Assembly: GCF_004145405.1 (NCBI RefSeq)
Contig: NZ_SELQ01000002.1
Span: 558,001 to 622,000, forward strand
From: Salipiger sp. IMCC34102
GTDB taxonomy: Bacteria > Pseudomonadota > Alphaproteobacteria > Rhodobacterales > Rhodobacteraceae
Length of the DNA: 64,000 nt
Direction: 5' to 3'
Shown here piece by piece: positions 1 through 9,464 of the stretch (position 1 is its first letter; every line of letters starts with the position of its first letter). A model generated the notes under the pieces. It searched no databases, was not told where the DNA came from, and saw only the letters and a program-made list of their open reading frames with translations. The translations under genes were made by a program, and so were the position numbers.

Positions 1-1254
1 TTGCCGATGACCCTGTTGCAGATCACCTCGCTTCTGATCGTCCTCGCGGGGCTCTTCGGTGCCGTGAACTACCTTTTCCTGCGACTGCCCTCGGCCATCG
101 GGATCCTCGTCGTCTCGCTGATCGCCTCGCTATTGCTGATGGGACTGGACGCGGTGGTGCCGGGCCTTGGCATTGCGGACGTGGTGCGCTCGCAGGTCAC
201 GCAGCTGGAATTCTCCGATGCGCTGCTGGAGGGAATGCTGGGCCTGTTGCTCTTTGCCGGGGCGCTGCACGTGAAGACCTCGGACCTGGCGCGGGTCTGG
301 CCCACGGTCGCGCTGATGGCGACCATGGGGATCGCCCTGTCGACGCTGATCGTGGGCTACGGGTTCAGCTGGCTCACGGGCATGCCGCTTCTGGTGGCGC
401 TGGTCTTCGGGGCGTTGATCTCGCCCACCGATCCGGTGGCCGTCATGGGCGTGCTGCGTCAGACCAACCTCGCCAAGGCGCTGGAGACGAAGATCGCGGG
501 CGAAAGCCTGTTCAACGACGGGGTGGGCTACGTGGTCTTCCTCGTCCTCGTGGACCTGGCCTTCGGGGCGGAGGGTCACGGCGACGGCCTGGGCGGGGCG
601 GTCACGCTTTTCGTGCAGGAAGCGCTGGGCGGGGCGGTGCTGGGCCTCGTTCTGGGGTATCTGACGTTCCGGCTGATGCGCCGGATCGACGACTACAGCC
701 TGGAGGTTCTGCTGACGCTGGGCCTGGCCTTCGGCGGCTACGAACTGGCGGTCGCCCTGCATTTCTCCGCGCCGATCATGGCGGTCTGCGCCGGGCTCCT
801 GATCGGCGATATCGGCACCCGCCACGGCATGTCGGAGCAGACGCGCCGCTACGTCGAGGCCTTCTGGAAGCTGGTGGACGAGATCCTGAACGCGGTGCTC
901 TTCCTGATGATCGGGGTCGAGGTCTTCGCGATCGCCTTCGAGGCGCCTTTCGTGGCCTACGGGGCCGCCGCCATCCTGCTGGCGCTTGCAGCACGGTTCG
1001 CCGCCGTGTCGGTGCCGGTCACGCTTCTGCGGCCTTTCCGAAACTATTCGGGCGGCGTGGTGCGGATCATGACCTGGGGCGGTCTGAAGGGCGGAATCTC
1101 GGTGGCCCTTGCGCTTTCGCTGCCGGACAGCGAATGGAAACCGCTCATCCTGACGGCCACCTACATGGTGGTGATCTTCTCGATCGTCGTGCAGGGCCTG
1201 ACCGTGGGACGCCTGGCCGAAGCCGTCTCGCCCCAACCGGAGTTGCCGGAATGA
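1..1254 (+). CDS. Na+/H+ antiporter, NhaP/CPA1 type (start may lie upstream)
   Basis: Membrane cation/proton antiporter that would exchange Na+ (or K+) for H+ across the inner membrane. The 417 residues are almost wholly hydrophobic and consistent with about 12 membrane segments. The CPA1 core is visible: SPTDPVAVMG near residues 141-150 with the transport Asp in TDP, and GESLFNDGVGYVVF near 167-180 with the conserved Asn-Asp pair. The frame is open from the first base (TTG), and ATG at 7 is an equally good start, so the true start could be at 1, at 7 or before the window. The stop overlaps the next ATG (ATGA), so it is translationally coupled to the PhzF-like gene. Ion specificity cannot be read from sequence. 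Confidence 0.85.
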   Translation: MPMTLLQITSLLIVLAGLFGAVNYLFLRLPSAIGILVVSLIASLLLMGLDAVVPGLGIADVVRSQVTQLEFSDALLEGMLGLLLFAGALHVKTSDLARVWPTVALMATMGIALSTLIVGYGFSWLTGMPLLVALVFGALISPTDPVAVMGVLRQTNLAKALETKIAGESLFNDGVGYVVFLVLVDLAFGAEGHGDGLGGAVTLFVQEALGGAVLGLVLGYLTFRLMRRIDDYSLEVLLTLGLAFGGYELAVALHFSAPIMAVCAGLLIGDIGTRHGMSEQTRRYVEAFWKLVDEILNAVLFLMIGVEVFAIAFEAPFVAYGAAAILLALAARFAAVSVPVTLLRPFRNYSGGVVRIMTWGGLKGGISVALALSLPDSEWKPLILTATYMVVIFSIVVQGLTVGRLAEAVSPQPELPE

Positions 1255-2093
1255 CCGTCTATGTCGTCTACGACGTCTTCACAGACACGCCCTTCGGGGG
1301 CAACCAGCTTGCGGTGATCCCCGACGGCGAAGGCGTGAAGCCGGAGCTTTTGCAGAAGATCACCGCCGAGTTCAATTTCTCCGAGGCGGTCTTCGTCTAT
1401 CCACCCGACGATCTGCGCCATACGGCGAAGCTGCGGATCTTCACGCCATTGGCCGAGGTGCCCTTCGCCGGGCATCCGCTCATCGGTACCGCCGTGGCGC
1501 TCGCGGCGATGGGCTTCCCCACGGACATGATCCTAGAGACCGGGTCGGGACCCATCCCCTGCACGGTCGAAGGCCGGACCGCCTCCTTCACCGTGGCCAC
1601 CCCCCTGACCCGCCATGCGGAACCGGACCCGGCACTGGTCGCCCGCGCGCTGGGGCTTGCGGAAGGGGACCTCGATCAACTGGGTCATCCCCCGGTGCAG
1701 GCCGACGTCGGATTGCCCTTCACCTTCGTCCGGCTGACCGACCGAGCGGCCCTGTCGCGTGCCTGCGCGGATGTCGCCGCGATGCGCGAGGGGCGCGATC
1801 GCTACCCCGCGGCGATGGATTTCGCCTGCTTTGCCTACGTGCGCGACGGCGACACCGTTCACGCGCGCATGTTCGCACCGCTCGACAACATCCCCGAGGA
1901 TCCCGCCACCGGTAGCGCGAGCGCCGCCCTCGCGGCCCTTCTGCGCGAGCTCGACGGGGCCGACCAGTCCGTCGTGATCCACCAGGGAGAGGACATGGGC
2001 CGTCCCTCGCGGATAAAGGCGCGGGCCGGCGCCGCGGGCGTGACGATCACCGGCACGGCCGTCCAGACGATGGAGGGACGCCTTGTCCTCTGA
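1251..2093 (+). CDS. PhzF family isomerase/epimerase
   Basis: A 280-residue PhzF-family protein; the family adopts a diaminopimelate-epimerase fold and uses a Glu as general acid/base. FNFSEAVFVYP places Glu at residue 45, the position of the catalytic Glu in PhzF itself. Other family signatures are PFAGHPLIGTA near residue 75 and DPATGSASAAL near 220. I chose ATG 1251 because it overlaps the stop of the antiporter; the frame is open further upstream, but that part is antisense-like shadow inside the antiporter gene. The physiological substrate is unknown; most bacterial PhzF-like proteins outside phenazine clusters are uncharacterised, and nothing here suggests phenazine synthesis. Confidence 0.88.
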   Translation: MTVYVVYDVFTDTPFGGNQLAVIPDGEGVKPELLQKITAEFNFSEAVFVYPPDDLRHTAKLRIFTPLAEVPFAGHPLIGTAVALAAMGFPTDMILETGSGPIPCTVEGRTASFTVATPLTRHAEPDPALVARALGLAEGDLDQLGHPPVQADVGLPFTFVRLTDRAALSRACADVAAMREGRDRYPAAMDFACFAYVRDGDTVHARMFAPLDNIPEDPATGSASAALAALLRELDGADQSVVIHQGEDMGRPSRIKARAGAAGVTITGTAVQTMEGRLVL

Positions 2094-3054
2094 CGATCAT
2101 ACCCTCTCGCCGCTGTGTGCCTTCGACATCCACGCCGACGGCACCGCGCAGCCGGCGACCGACCTGCGCACCGCACCGGCGGACGGCGCGGCCTATCGCT
2201 GGTTGCACCTGGATCTGGCCGACCCGGGGCTTGCAGGGTGGACGACGCGGAACCTGCCCCCCCTCGCCCGGCGCACGCTGCTTGCGGACAAGACCCGCCC
2301 GCGCATGGACATGGGCGAAGGCGGTCTTTCGGTGACGCTGCGTGGCGTGAACCTCAACGACGGGGAAGAGACCGCGGACATGGTGTCGCTGCGGATCTGG
2401 ATCGCGGAGGCGCTGATCGTCACCGTGCGCCGCCAGCGCGTCTTCGCGGTCGAGGAATTGCGCGCGCAGGTCGGTGCGGACGACGCCCCCCACAGCCCGG
2501 GCCACATGCTCGCGCGGATCACCGAAGGCCTGGTCAAACGGCTCGAGCAGATCGCCTTCGAGCGCGAGGATCTCGCCGACGACATGGAGGACGCCGTCTA
2601 CGACGAGGACCGCGCCCCCGGCAGCGACCTGGCCCCGCTGCGGCGCGAGGTCATCAAGTTGCGCCGACACGTGGCCCCCCTGTCCGAGGCCCTAATGCAA
2701 CTGGCCAAGTCGGACACGCCGCTGATCAAGCCCGATCTGCGCGCCCGGATGCGCGACACCGCCAGCCGCGCGCGCTGGGCGCTGGAGGAACTGCTGGAGG
2801 TCCACGAGCGGCTGGAGGCGATGGCCGATCACCTCGACGCCATCCACGACGCCCGCCTGGAGCGCAACAGCTACCGTCTGTCGGTGGTGGCCGCGATCTT
2901 CCTGCCGATCAGTTTCCTGACGGGCCTGTTCGGCGTGAACGTGGGCGGAATGCCGGGGATCGACAGCCCCCATGCCTTCGCGATCCTGTGTGTCGGGATG
3001 GGCGTGGTCGCCGTGGCGTCCTACGTCGTGATGCGCCTGCTGCGGTGGTTCTGA
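2083..3054 (+). CDS. ZntB/CorA family divalent cation transporter
   Basis: A 323-residue member of the CorA superfamily. A long soluble N-terminal part rich in charged helices (about residues 150-260) is followed by two C-terminal membrane segments. The signature between them reads LFGVNVGGMPG with GVN at residues 284-286; the following GG-MPG context is typical of ZntB (zinc) rather than of CorA (GMNF). The TTG start at 2083 overlaps the end of the PhzF-like gene by 11 bases. Function would be Zn2+ transport across the inner membrane, but metal specificity is inferred only from the loop. It sits directly before a Fur-family regulator, so metal homeostasis is a plausible common theme. Confidence 0.85.
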   Translation: MSSDDHTLSPLCAFDIHADGTAQPATDLRTAPADGAAYRWLHLDLADPGLAGWTTRNLPPLARRTLLADKTRPRMDMGEGGLSVTLRGVNLNDGEETADMVSLRIWIAEALIVTVRRQRVFAVEELRAQVGADDAPHSPGHMLARITEGLVKRLEQIAFEREDLADDMEDAVYDEDRAPGSDLAPLRREVIKLRRHVAPLSEALMQLAKSDTPLIKPDLRARMRDTASRARWALEELLEVHERLEAMADHLDAIHDARLERNSYRLSVVAAIFLPISFLTGLFGVNVGGMPGIDSPHAFAILCVGMGVVAVASYVVMRLLRWF

Positions 3055-3055
3055 C

Positions 3056-3469
3056 GTGGTGGGCTGGATCGAACGCCGTGTGGCCGAGGCGGGCCTGCGC
3101 ATGACCGCCCCGCGCCGGGTCATCGCGGGCGTGCTGGACCGCGCCACCGATCACCCCGACGTGGAGGAATTGCACCGCCGCGCCATGGCGCAGGATGCCC
3201 GGATCTCGCTGGCGACGGTTTACCGGACGGTGAAGCTCTTCGAGGAGAAGGGAATCCTCGAAAAGCACGACTTCGGCTACGGGCGGGCACGCTACGAACC
3301 CGCCGACGGCGCGCACCACGACCACCTGATCGACATGACCACCGGCCGCGTCATCGAGTTCGTCGACCCGGAGATCGAGGCCCTGCAGGAACGCATCGCC
3401 GCCCGACTGGGCTACCGGCTCAAGGGCCACCGGCTGGAACTTTACGGGGTGCCGGTCAAGAGGGACTGA
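3056..3469 (+). CDS. Fur family transcriptional regulator (Fur/Mur-like)
   Basis: A 137-residue Fur-family repressor: N-terminal winged helix (RMTAPRRVIAGVL, then SLATVYRTVKLFEEKGIL as recognition region) and C-terminal metal-binding/dimerisation domain (HHDHLIDMTTGRVIEF). The usual CxxC structural zinc site after HHDHL is absent (the segment reads DMTTG), which is characteristic of the alphaproteobacterial Fur/Mur group, where the protein commonly responds to Mn or regulates manganese uptake. The start is GTG 3056, one base after the ZntB stop; GTG 3059 is an alternative. Last gene of the four-gene run starting with the antiporter. The exact regulon is unknown; calling it Mur rather than Fur is inference. 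Confidence 0.88.
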   Translation: MVGWIERRVAEAGLRMTAPRRVIAGVLDRATDHPDVEELHRRAMAQDARISLATVYRTVKLFEEKGILEKHDFGYGRARYEPADGAHHDHLIDMTTGRVIEFVDPEIEALQERIAARLGYRLKGHRLELYGVPVKRD

Positions 3470-3630
3470 TCGGGACCTTCGGCTGCGGACGCGCAGGACA
3501 GGTCCGGGCGCGCCCCTGCCGCAGGGCGCTGCGGGCGCCCGGGACAGCGCAAGAGGTCGGGCCGGGATTTCGCGTCATCCGGACGGGGCGTTCGAGCGAT
3601 CCGAGCGTCTGCGAGGGTTGTGATGATGGA

Positions 3631-3690
3631 GGGGGCTCTGCCCCCGCCCGTGCCGGGCTCCCCCGGGATATTTGGAGCCAGAAGAAGAGG
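3631..3690. repeat. Rhodobacterales-type intergenic repeat / hairpin element
   Basis: A short stem GGGGGC-TCT-GCCCCC (3631-3645) is followed by a G/C-rich run ending in CCCCCGGGATATTTGG and then AGCCAGAAGAAG. I recognise the phrase CCCCGGGATATTTGG..CCAGAAGAAG as a sequence that recurs between genes in Rhodobacterales genomes; it has no second copy in this window. It lies in the 282-base gap between the Fur-like gene and the EamA permease. No gene is convincing in the gap 3470-3751, although an open frame runs through the element into the permease. Confidence 0.5.
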
Positions 3691-3751
3691 TGGGGTGGCG
3701 CTTCGGGACGGCGCTGCGTATCGCTGCGGAGGTGAACCAGCGGGGACCGGC

Positions 3752-4624
3752 ATGGACAATCTCAAGGGCGGCCTGCTGATGGTCCTGGCGATGCTGGGGT
3801 TCGCCATCGAGGACATGTTCATCAAGCTGCTGGCGGGCTCACTTTCTGTGGGGGCGATCCTGGTGGTGCTGGGCCTGGGCGGCGGCGTGGTTTTCGGCGC
3901 GCTCGGCCTCGCCCGCGGGGACCGGCTGTGGTCGCGGGATCTGCTTCATCCGATGGTGCTCTTGCGCAACGGGTGCGAGGTCCTGGGCACGGTGGGCTTC
4001 GTAACCGCCATCGCCCTGACGCCGATTTCCTCTGCCAGTGCGATCCTTCAGGCGATCCCGCTGTTCGTGACCGCCGGCGCGGCCCTGTTTCTGGGCGAGA
4101 CGGTCGGCTGGCGGCGCTGGGTCGCGGTGGCGGTCGGCTTTTTGGGGGTGCTTCTGATCCTGCGCCCGGGGCTTGACGCCTTCGAGCCGGCCTCGCTCTT
4201 TGCCCTGCAGGGCGCGGTGTTCCTGGCCGGACGCGACCTTGCCACGCGCGGCGTACCGCCGTCGGTCACGAGCCTGCAGTTGTCGACCTATGCCTTTCTG
4301 GTGATCGTGCCGACGGGCGCCGCCGTCGTCGCGTTCACCGACCAGACCTTCGACGTGCCCCACGGAGGGGCGCTGGTGCTGGCGGGGCTCTGCGTTCTGA
4401 CCGGCGTCCTGGCCTATTACACGATCGTTGCGGCAACCCGGGTCGGAGAGGTCTCCTTCGTGTCGCCCTTCCGCTACAGCCGACTGGTCTTCGCGCTGAT
4501 CGTCGGTGTCTTCGTCTTCGGCGAACGGCCCGATGTCTTCGTGCTGGCGGGCTCCGCCATCGTCGTGGCCTCGGGCCTCTATTCCTTCCTGCGCGAATCC
4601 CGTCGCCGCGCTTCCCTTCCCTAG
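3752..4624 (+). CDS. DMT superfamily (EamA) transporter
   Basis: A 290-residue membrane protein with about ten hydrophobic segments arranged as two EamA halves; the second half contains the typical GVLAYYTIVAATRVGEVSFVSPF stretch in which the Tyr/Val-rich helix repeats the first-half pattern TAIALTPISSASAILQ. It would export or import a small metabolite across the inner membrane; the substrate is not predictable. I placed the start at ATG 3752 because the hydrophobic domain begins there, while the upstream in-frame extension is translated from a repeat element. A GGAGGT at 3728-3733 is somewhat far away (18 bases), so initiation is not certain. Confidence 0.8.
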   Translation: MDNLKGGLLMVLAMLGFAIEDMFIKLLAGSLSVGAILVVLGLGGGVVFGALGLARGDRLWSRDLLHPMVLLRNGCEVLGTVGFVTAIALTPISSASAILQAIPLFVTAGAALFLGETVGWRRWVAVAVGFLGVLLILRPGLDAFEPASLFALQGAVFLAGRDLATRGVPPSVTSLQLSTYAFLVIVPTGAAVVAFTDQTFDVPHGGALVLAGLCVLTGVLAYYTIVAATRVGEVSFVSPFRYSRLVFALIVGVFVFGERPDVFVLAGSAIVVASGLYSFLRESRRRASLP

Positions 4625-4637
4625 GGTCGCTTGCTAA

Positions 4638-5951
<1,314 letters not shown>

Positions 5952-5957
5952 TGCGAT

Positions 5958-5988
5958 GTGGTCCGGGGCGTCTTGCGGTCCGGACCAC
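5958..5988 (+). terminator. Hairpin after enolase
   Basis: Inverted repeat GTGGTCCGG (5958-5966) and CCGGACCAC (5980-5988), 9 perfect pairs with a 13-base loop, starting six bases after the enolase stop. No T-run follows, so it could be a weak terminator or an mRNA 3'-end stabiliser. Confidence 0.45.
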
Positions 5989-6026
5989 GCGGTCTTGCGC
6001 CGCGGATCGTGCCCTCTGCGCCCATG

Positions 6027-6060
6027 GTAACGTTTACGCTGTTAACATTTTTGTTTACTC
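6027..6060. promoter_or_regulatory. AT-rich patch with repeated GTTTAC/GTTAAC hexamers
   Basis: In the otherwise GC-rich 214-base gap before the cupin gene lies an AT-rich patch with GTTTAC at 6032-6037, palindromic GTTAAC at 6041-6046 and GTTTAC at 6053-6058, the two GTTTAC copies exactly two helical turns (21 bases) apart. This looks like a transcription-factor site or promoter for the gene at 6166, but no regulator can be named. Confidence 0.35.
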
Positions 6061-6165
6061 GACCGGTGCCGCATGAAATTCTGCACCGGACGCCGGATTG
6101 CACGGTTCGAAAGGTTCGCAAGGGGTGTATCGGCGCCGACGGTAAAGCGATGAGGAAGCTACCGC

Positions 6166-6624
6166 ATGACGAATTCGCTTGGGCGCATCGCGCACATGGG
6201 CACGGCGCAACTCATCAGCTACCTGGACCTCGCCCCGCATCCCGAGGGCGGCTGGTTCCGCGAAACCTGGATGGTCGCGGCTCAGACCGGTCATCGTCCG
6301 GCCGCCACGGGGATCTATTACCTTCTTGCCGGGAACGATCGCAGCCGTTGGCACAGGATCGACTGCTCGGAAATCTGGATGTTCCACGCGGGCGCGCCCT
6401 TGGAGATTTCGATCTCGCCCACCGAAGCGGGTCCGGCGCGGGATGTCTTGCTGGGCTCGGAACTGGGGACGCCGCAACTGCCACAGGTGGAGGTCGAACC
6501 CTTCCACTGGCAATCGGCCCGGACGACGGGCGACTGGACCTTGTGCAGCTGCATCTGCGCGCCCGGCTTTCTTTACGAGACCCTGGAAATAGCGGAACCG
6601 GGGTTCGATATCCCGCGCGCCTGA
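6166..6624 (+). CDS. DUF985 (cupin_5) family protein
   Basis: A 152-residue single-domain cupin. The family signature is present: HPEGGWFRETW near residues 24-34, IYYLL and SRWHRI near 48-64, then SEIWMFHAGAPLEI where the His/Glu residues form the presumed metal site. Proteins of this family are cytosolic, structurally known but functionally unassigned; some homologues have been compared to sugar-binding cupins. ATG 6166 is chosen; ATG 6196 (MGTAQL) would also keep the whole domain. Monocistronic by spacing: 112 bases separate it from tupB. Confidence 0.75.
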   Translation: MTNSLGRIAHMGTAQLISYLDLAPHPEGGWFRETWMVAAQTGHRPAATGIYYLLAGNDRSRWHRIDCSEIWMFHAGAPLEISISPTEAGPARDVLLGSELGTPQLPQVEVEPFHWQSARTTGDWTLCSCICAPGFLYETLEIAEPGFDIPRA

Positions 6625-6736
6625 TACCGTGGGGCCCGACGCGCCGCAACGGGCCGCGACGTGTCTCAAGTGCCGAGCTTTTCCCTGATCCCGTGCCGGA
6701 TATCCCGGACCGGCGCGATCCGCGGCGTTCGAACCG

Positions 6737-7441
6737 ATGAACGACATCACCCTGGGCCTGCTCGAGGCGGCACGGCTGGTCATGACGCTCGACCCGGAAC
6801 TGGTCGCGATCAGCCTGCTGTCCTTGCGCGTGACCTTGTCGGCGCTCGTCTTCGCCAGCCTCATCGCGATCCCGCTGGGCACCTTGCTTGCCATCCAGCG
6901 GTTCCGCTTCCGCCGCACGGCGATCGCGCTACTCAACGCGCTGATGGGGCTGCCGCCGGTCGTCGTGGGACTGGTGGTCTACGTGCTGCTGTCGCGTTCG
7001 GGCCCCTTGGGCGTGCTGGGGCTGCTATTCACGCCGACGGCGATGATTGCAGCACAGGTCATCATCATCACGCCGCTCATCGCCTCCGTCACGCATCAGG
7101 CGATGCGCGATCTGTGGTCGGACTACCACGACCTGCTGATCTCGCTGAACACCTCGAAGGCGCAGCGCATCGCCACCTTGATGTGGGACGGGAGGCGAAC
7201 GCTTCTCACGGCGGCGCTCGCGGGCTTCGGTCGCGCGATCGGTGAGGTCGGCGCCATCATGATCGTGGGCGGCAACATCGACAACGCGACCCGGGTGCTG
7301 ACCACGGCCATCGCGCTCGAGACCGGCAAGGGCAACTTCGCGCTGGCGCTGGGGCTGGGCTTCGTGCTGATCGGGCTTGCGATCGCGGTGAACTTCGCGA
7401 TCCATGCCCTCAGCCGCACCGAACGCGAGGGCCGGTGGTGA
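6737..7441 (+). CDS. tupB: Tungstate-type ABC transporter permease
   Basis: Inner-membrane permease of an oxyanion importer, 234 residues with about five or six membrane segments. The cytoplasmic coupling loop is clear: LNTSKAQRIATLMWDGRRTLLTAALAGFGRAIGEVGAIMIVGGN, near residues 137-180, with the EAA-like G-RAIGEVGA motif. Overall it matches the TupB group (tungstate) rather than the longer ModB (molybdate). It is the first gene of a three-gene operon in which stop and start codons overlap. The order permease-ATPase-binding protein differs from the usual tupA-first order. Adjacent formate dehydrogenase genes suggest the imported oxyanion supplies that enzyme; substrate choice is inference. 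Confidence 0.82.
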   Translation: MNDITLGLLEAARLVMTLDPELVAISLLSLRVTLSALVFASLIAIPLGTLLAIQRFRFRRTAIALLNALMGLPPVVVGLVVYVLLSRSGPLGVLGLLFTPTAMIAAQVIIITPLIASVTHQAMRDLWSDYHDLLISLNTSKAQRIATLMWDGRRTLLTAALAGFGRAIGEVGAIMIVGGNIDNATRVLTTAIALETGKGNFALALGLGFVLIGLAIAVNFAIHALSRTEREGRW

Positions 7442-8142
7442 GCCGCATTCTGCCCCTGCACGCCCGCGGCCTCGAGGTGCGGCGCCGCGGCAAGCGCCTG
7501 CTTGGGCCGGTGGATCTGACGCTGGAACCGGGCGGTTTGACGACGGTGATGGGTCCCAACGGATCGGGCAAGACCACGCTTTTGCGCGCCCTGCACGGGG
7601 TCGAGCGGCTGTCCGCAGGGCGCATCGACTGGGCCGCCCCGCCCGAGGCCGCCCAGGCCTTCGTCTTCCAGACGCCGATCATGCTGCGCCGCTCGGTCGC
7701 GGCCAACCTCGTCTATCCGCTGAAACTGGCGGGCGTGCCGCGCGCGACACGCCTGGCGGCGGCCCGCGACTGGGCCGGGCGCATCGGCCTGTCGGACCGG
7801 CTCGACACGCAGGCACCGCGTCTCTCGGGCGGGGAACGGCAGAAGCTGGCCTTGGCCCGAGCGCTGATCCGCCAACCCCAGATGCTGTTCCTGGACGAAC
7901 CTTGTGCCAGTCTCGACGGGGCTGCTACGCAGGCGATCGAGGACCTTCTGCGCAAAGCGCGCGACGCCGGCGTCACGATCCTCATGGCGACCCACGACCT
8001 TGGGCAGGCCCGCCGCCTGTCCGACCGCGCGATTTTCATGCGGGCGGGCCAAATCGAGGAACACGGCCCCGCCGGGGACGTTTTCGACAGACCAACATCG
8101 GCGGCCCTGTCCGCTTTCCTGAACGGAGACATCGTCACATGA
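7438..8142 (+). CDS. tupC: Tungstate-type ABC transporter ATP-binding protein
   Basis: A 234-residue ABC ATPase. Walker A GPNGSGKTT is near residue 37, Q-loop VFQTPIM near 80, signature LSGGERQKLALARAL near 123, Walker B MLFLDEPCASLDG near 147, and switch His in MATHD near 183. It powers the TupB permease. I take GTG 7438 as start because it overlaps the tupB stop as GTGA; GTG 7435 is one codon earlier and cannot be excluded. The tupA start overlaps its own stop (ATGA), so all three proteins are coupled. Confidence 0.85.
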   Translation: MSRILPLHARGLEVRRRGKRLLGPVDLTLEPGGLTTVMGPNGSGKTTLLRALHGVERLSAGRIDWAAPPEAAQAFVFQTPIMLRRSVAANLVYPLKLAGVPRATRLAAARDWAGRIGLSDRLDTQAPRLSGGERQKLALARALIRQPQMLFLDEPCASLDGAATQAIEDLLRKARDAGVTILMATHDLGQARRLSDRAIFMRAGQIEEHGPAGDVFDRPTSAALSAFLNGDIVT

Positions 8143-8987
8143 CCCCCCGCCCCCTGCTCGCCGGAACCTTCCTTCTCGCCGCCCTGCCCGTCCAGGCACA
8201 GGAAATGCGCATGGCCGTGACCACCTCGTTCGAGAACTCCGGCCTGGCCGATGTTCTTCTGCCCGCCATCGCGGAAGACACCGGCATCGAGGTCCAGCTT
8301 CTCGTGGTCGGCACCGGCCAGGCCATCCGCCTCGGCGAGGCGGGCGACGTCGACGCGATCCTCGTGCACGCGCAGGCCGCCGAGGAGGAATTCGTCTCCG
8401 CCGGCTTCGGCACGGCGCGCCAGCCCATCATGTACAACGACTTCGTGATCGTGGGCCCGTCAGAGGATCCCGCAGGACTTGCGGACCTCAGCTCCGCCGT
8501 CGCGGCCGTGACCGCCGTCGAGATGACCGAGGCCCCCTTCGTGAGCCGCGGCGACGACAGCGGCACCCACAAGGCGGAACTGGCCTTGTGGAGCGAGGCC
8601 CTGCTGGACCCCGAAACCTTCGGGCCGTGGTACAACGCCGTGGGCGCCGGCATGGGCTCTGCGCTGAATACCGCGGCGGGCTTGAATGCCTATATCCTGG
8701 CCGATCGCGCAAGCTGGCTGAATTTCGGCAACAAGGGCGATCTCGCGGTGCTGTTCGAAGGCGATCCTGCGCTCTACAACCAGTACACCTATATTCCCGT
8801 GAACCCCGAACGGCACCCGAACGTGCAGGCCGACCTTGCGATGGAATTGCAGGACTGGCTGACCTCCCCCGCCGCGCAAGAGCTGATCGACAACTACACG
8901 ATCGCGGGTGAGGCCCTGTTCGTCTTCAACGCCGATGACCCCGAAGCGGCCAGCCCGACGCCCCCGGCACCGGCCCCCATCGAGTGA
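8139..8987 (+). CDS. tupA: Tungstate-binding periplasmic protein
   Basis: A 282-residue substrate-binding protein. An N-terminal signal peptide (MTPRPLLAGTFLLAALPVQAQ, cleavage after AQA) exports it to the periplasm. The mature protein begins with AVTTSFENSGLADVL, close to the TTTS-x-x-SGL oxyanion-binding motif of TupA, and contains VSRGDDSGTHKAELALW, the second conserved binding segment. These motifs separate TupA from ModA and PstS. The C-terminus ends in a Pro-rich tail after the folded domain. It is the last gene of tupBCA; transcription then meets the convergent DUF6505-like gene with no spacing at all (stops adjacent at 8987/8988). Confidence 0.82.
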   Translation: MTPRPLLAGTFLLAALPVQAQEMRMAVTTSFENSGLADVLLPAIAEDTGIEVQLLVVGTGQAIRLGEAGDVDAILVHAQAAEEEFVSAGFGTARQPIMYNDFVIVGPSEDPAGLADLSSAVAAVTAVEMTEAPFVSRGDDSGTHKAELALWSEALLDPETFGPWYNAVGAGMGSALNTAAGLNAYILADRASWLNFGNKGDLAVLFEGDPALYNQYTYIPVNPERHPNVQADLAMELQDWLTSPAAQELIDNYTIAGEALFVFNADDPEAASPTPPAPAPIE

Positions 8988-9464
8988 TCAATCCTCGGTG
9001 ACGTGCAGGGCGAATTGCTCCAACCCGGCCTCCTGCGCCTCGATGGCGCGGTAGGTCTCCCGGACGCCGCCTTCGGTCAGTTCGCGCGCCACGGCCAGCA
9101 AGGTGTTGGGCGCGTGATCCTCGCACAGGTCGGTCATCTGCGCGAGTTCCTCCACCGCGACGGGACGCGCGGCGGCGGCGTCCGGCGCCCCGTAGATCGT
9201 GACGAAATGGGCGGCGAGCATGTCCGCGAGGCGCGCAAGCTCCGCCTCCTCGATCGCGGTCACGGCAACGAATGTGACGCGCCCCCAGGTCTCAAGCCCC
9301 AGCCAACCGTTGGAGAACGCCTGACGCGCCTTGCCCGTCAGATCGCCCTCCCCCCAGTTCGAGAACTCGAACCCGCCGGGGATGCACCATTCCCCGGTGC
9401 GGGCGGGATTGTGGAAGATCCGCGTATCGCTTTCGTCGAAGTGGATCGCACGGGCCAGTTTCAT
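8988..9464 (-). CDS. DUF6505-like conserved protein of the formate dehydrogenase region
   Basis: A 158-residue protein with no signal peptide or membrane segment. The N-terminal half (AIHFDESDTRIFHNPARTGEWCIPGGFEFSNW) looks like a compact beta-rich domain; the rest is helical and acidic. I associate it with the DUF6505 family found next to biotin/lipoate-ligase-like genes in Rhodobacteraceae, from memory only. It is the last gene of a five-gene minus-strand operon whose start (ATG 9464) overlaps the upstream gene by four bases. An in-frame extension upstream is shadow of that gene. Function unknown; by context an accessory to formate dehydrogenase. Confidence 0.65.
   Translation of the reverse strand: MKLARAIHFDESDTRIFHNPARTGEWCIPGGFEFSNWGEGDLTGKARQAFSNGWLGLETWGRVTFVAVTAIEEAELARLADMLAAHFVTIYGAPDAAAARPVAVEELAQMTDLCEDHAPNTLLAVARELTEGGVRETYRAIEAQEAGLEQFALHVTED

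Noticed and set aside
6625-6736. A molybdenum/tungsten-cofactor riboswitch before tupB
   Set aside because: The 112-base gap is GC-rich with only a weak GCCGG/CCGGC pairing; I could not fit the multi-stem consensus.
7404-8987. An apparent 527-residue form of TupA
   Set aside because: The first half is an alternative frame of tupC. A signal peptide begins exactly at ATG 8139.
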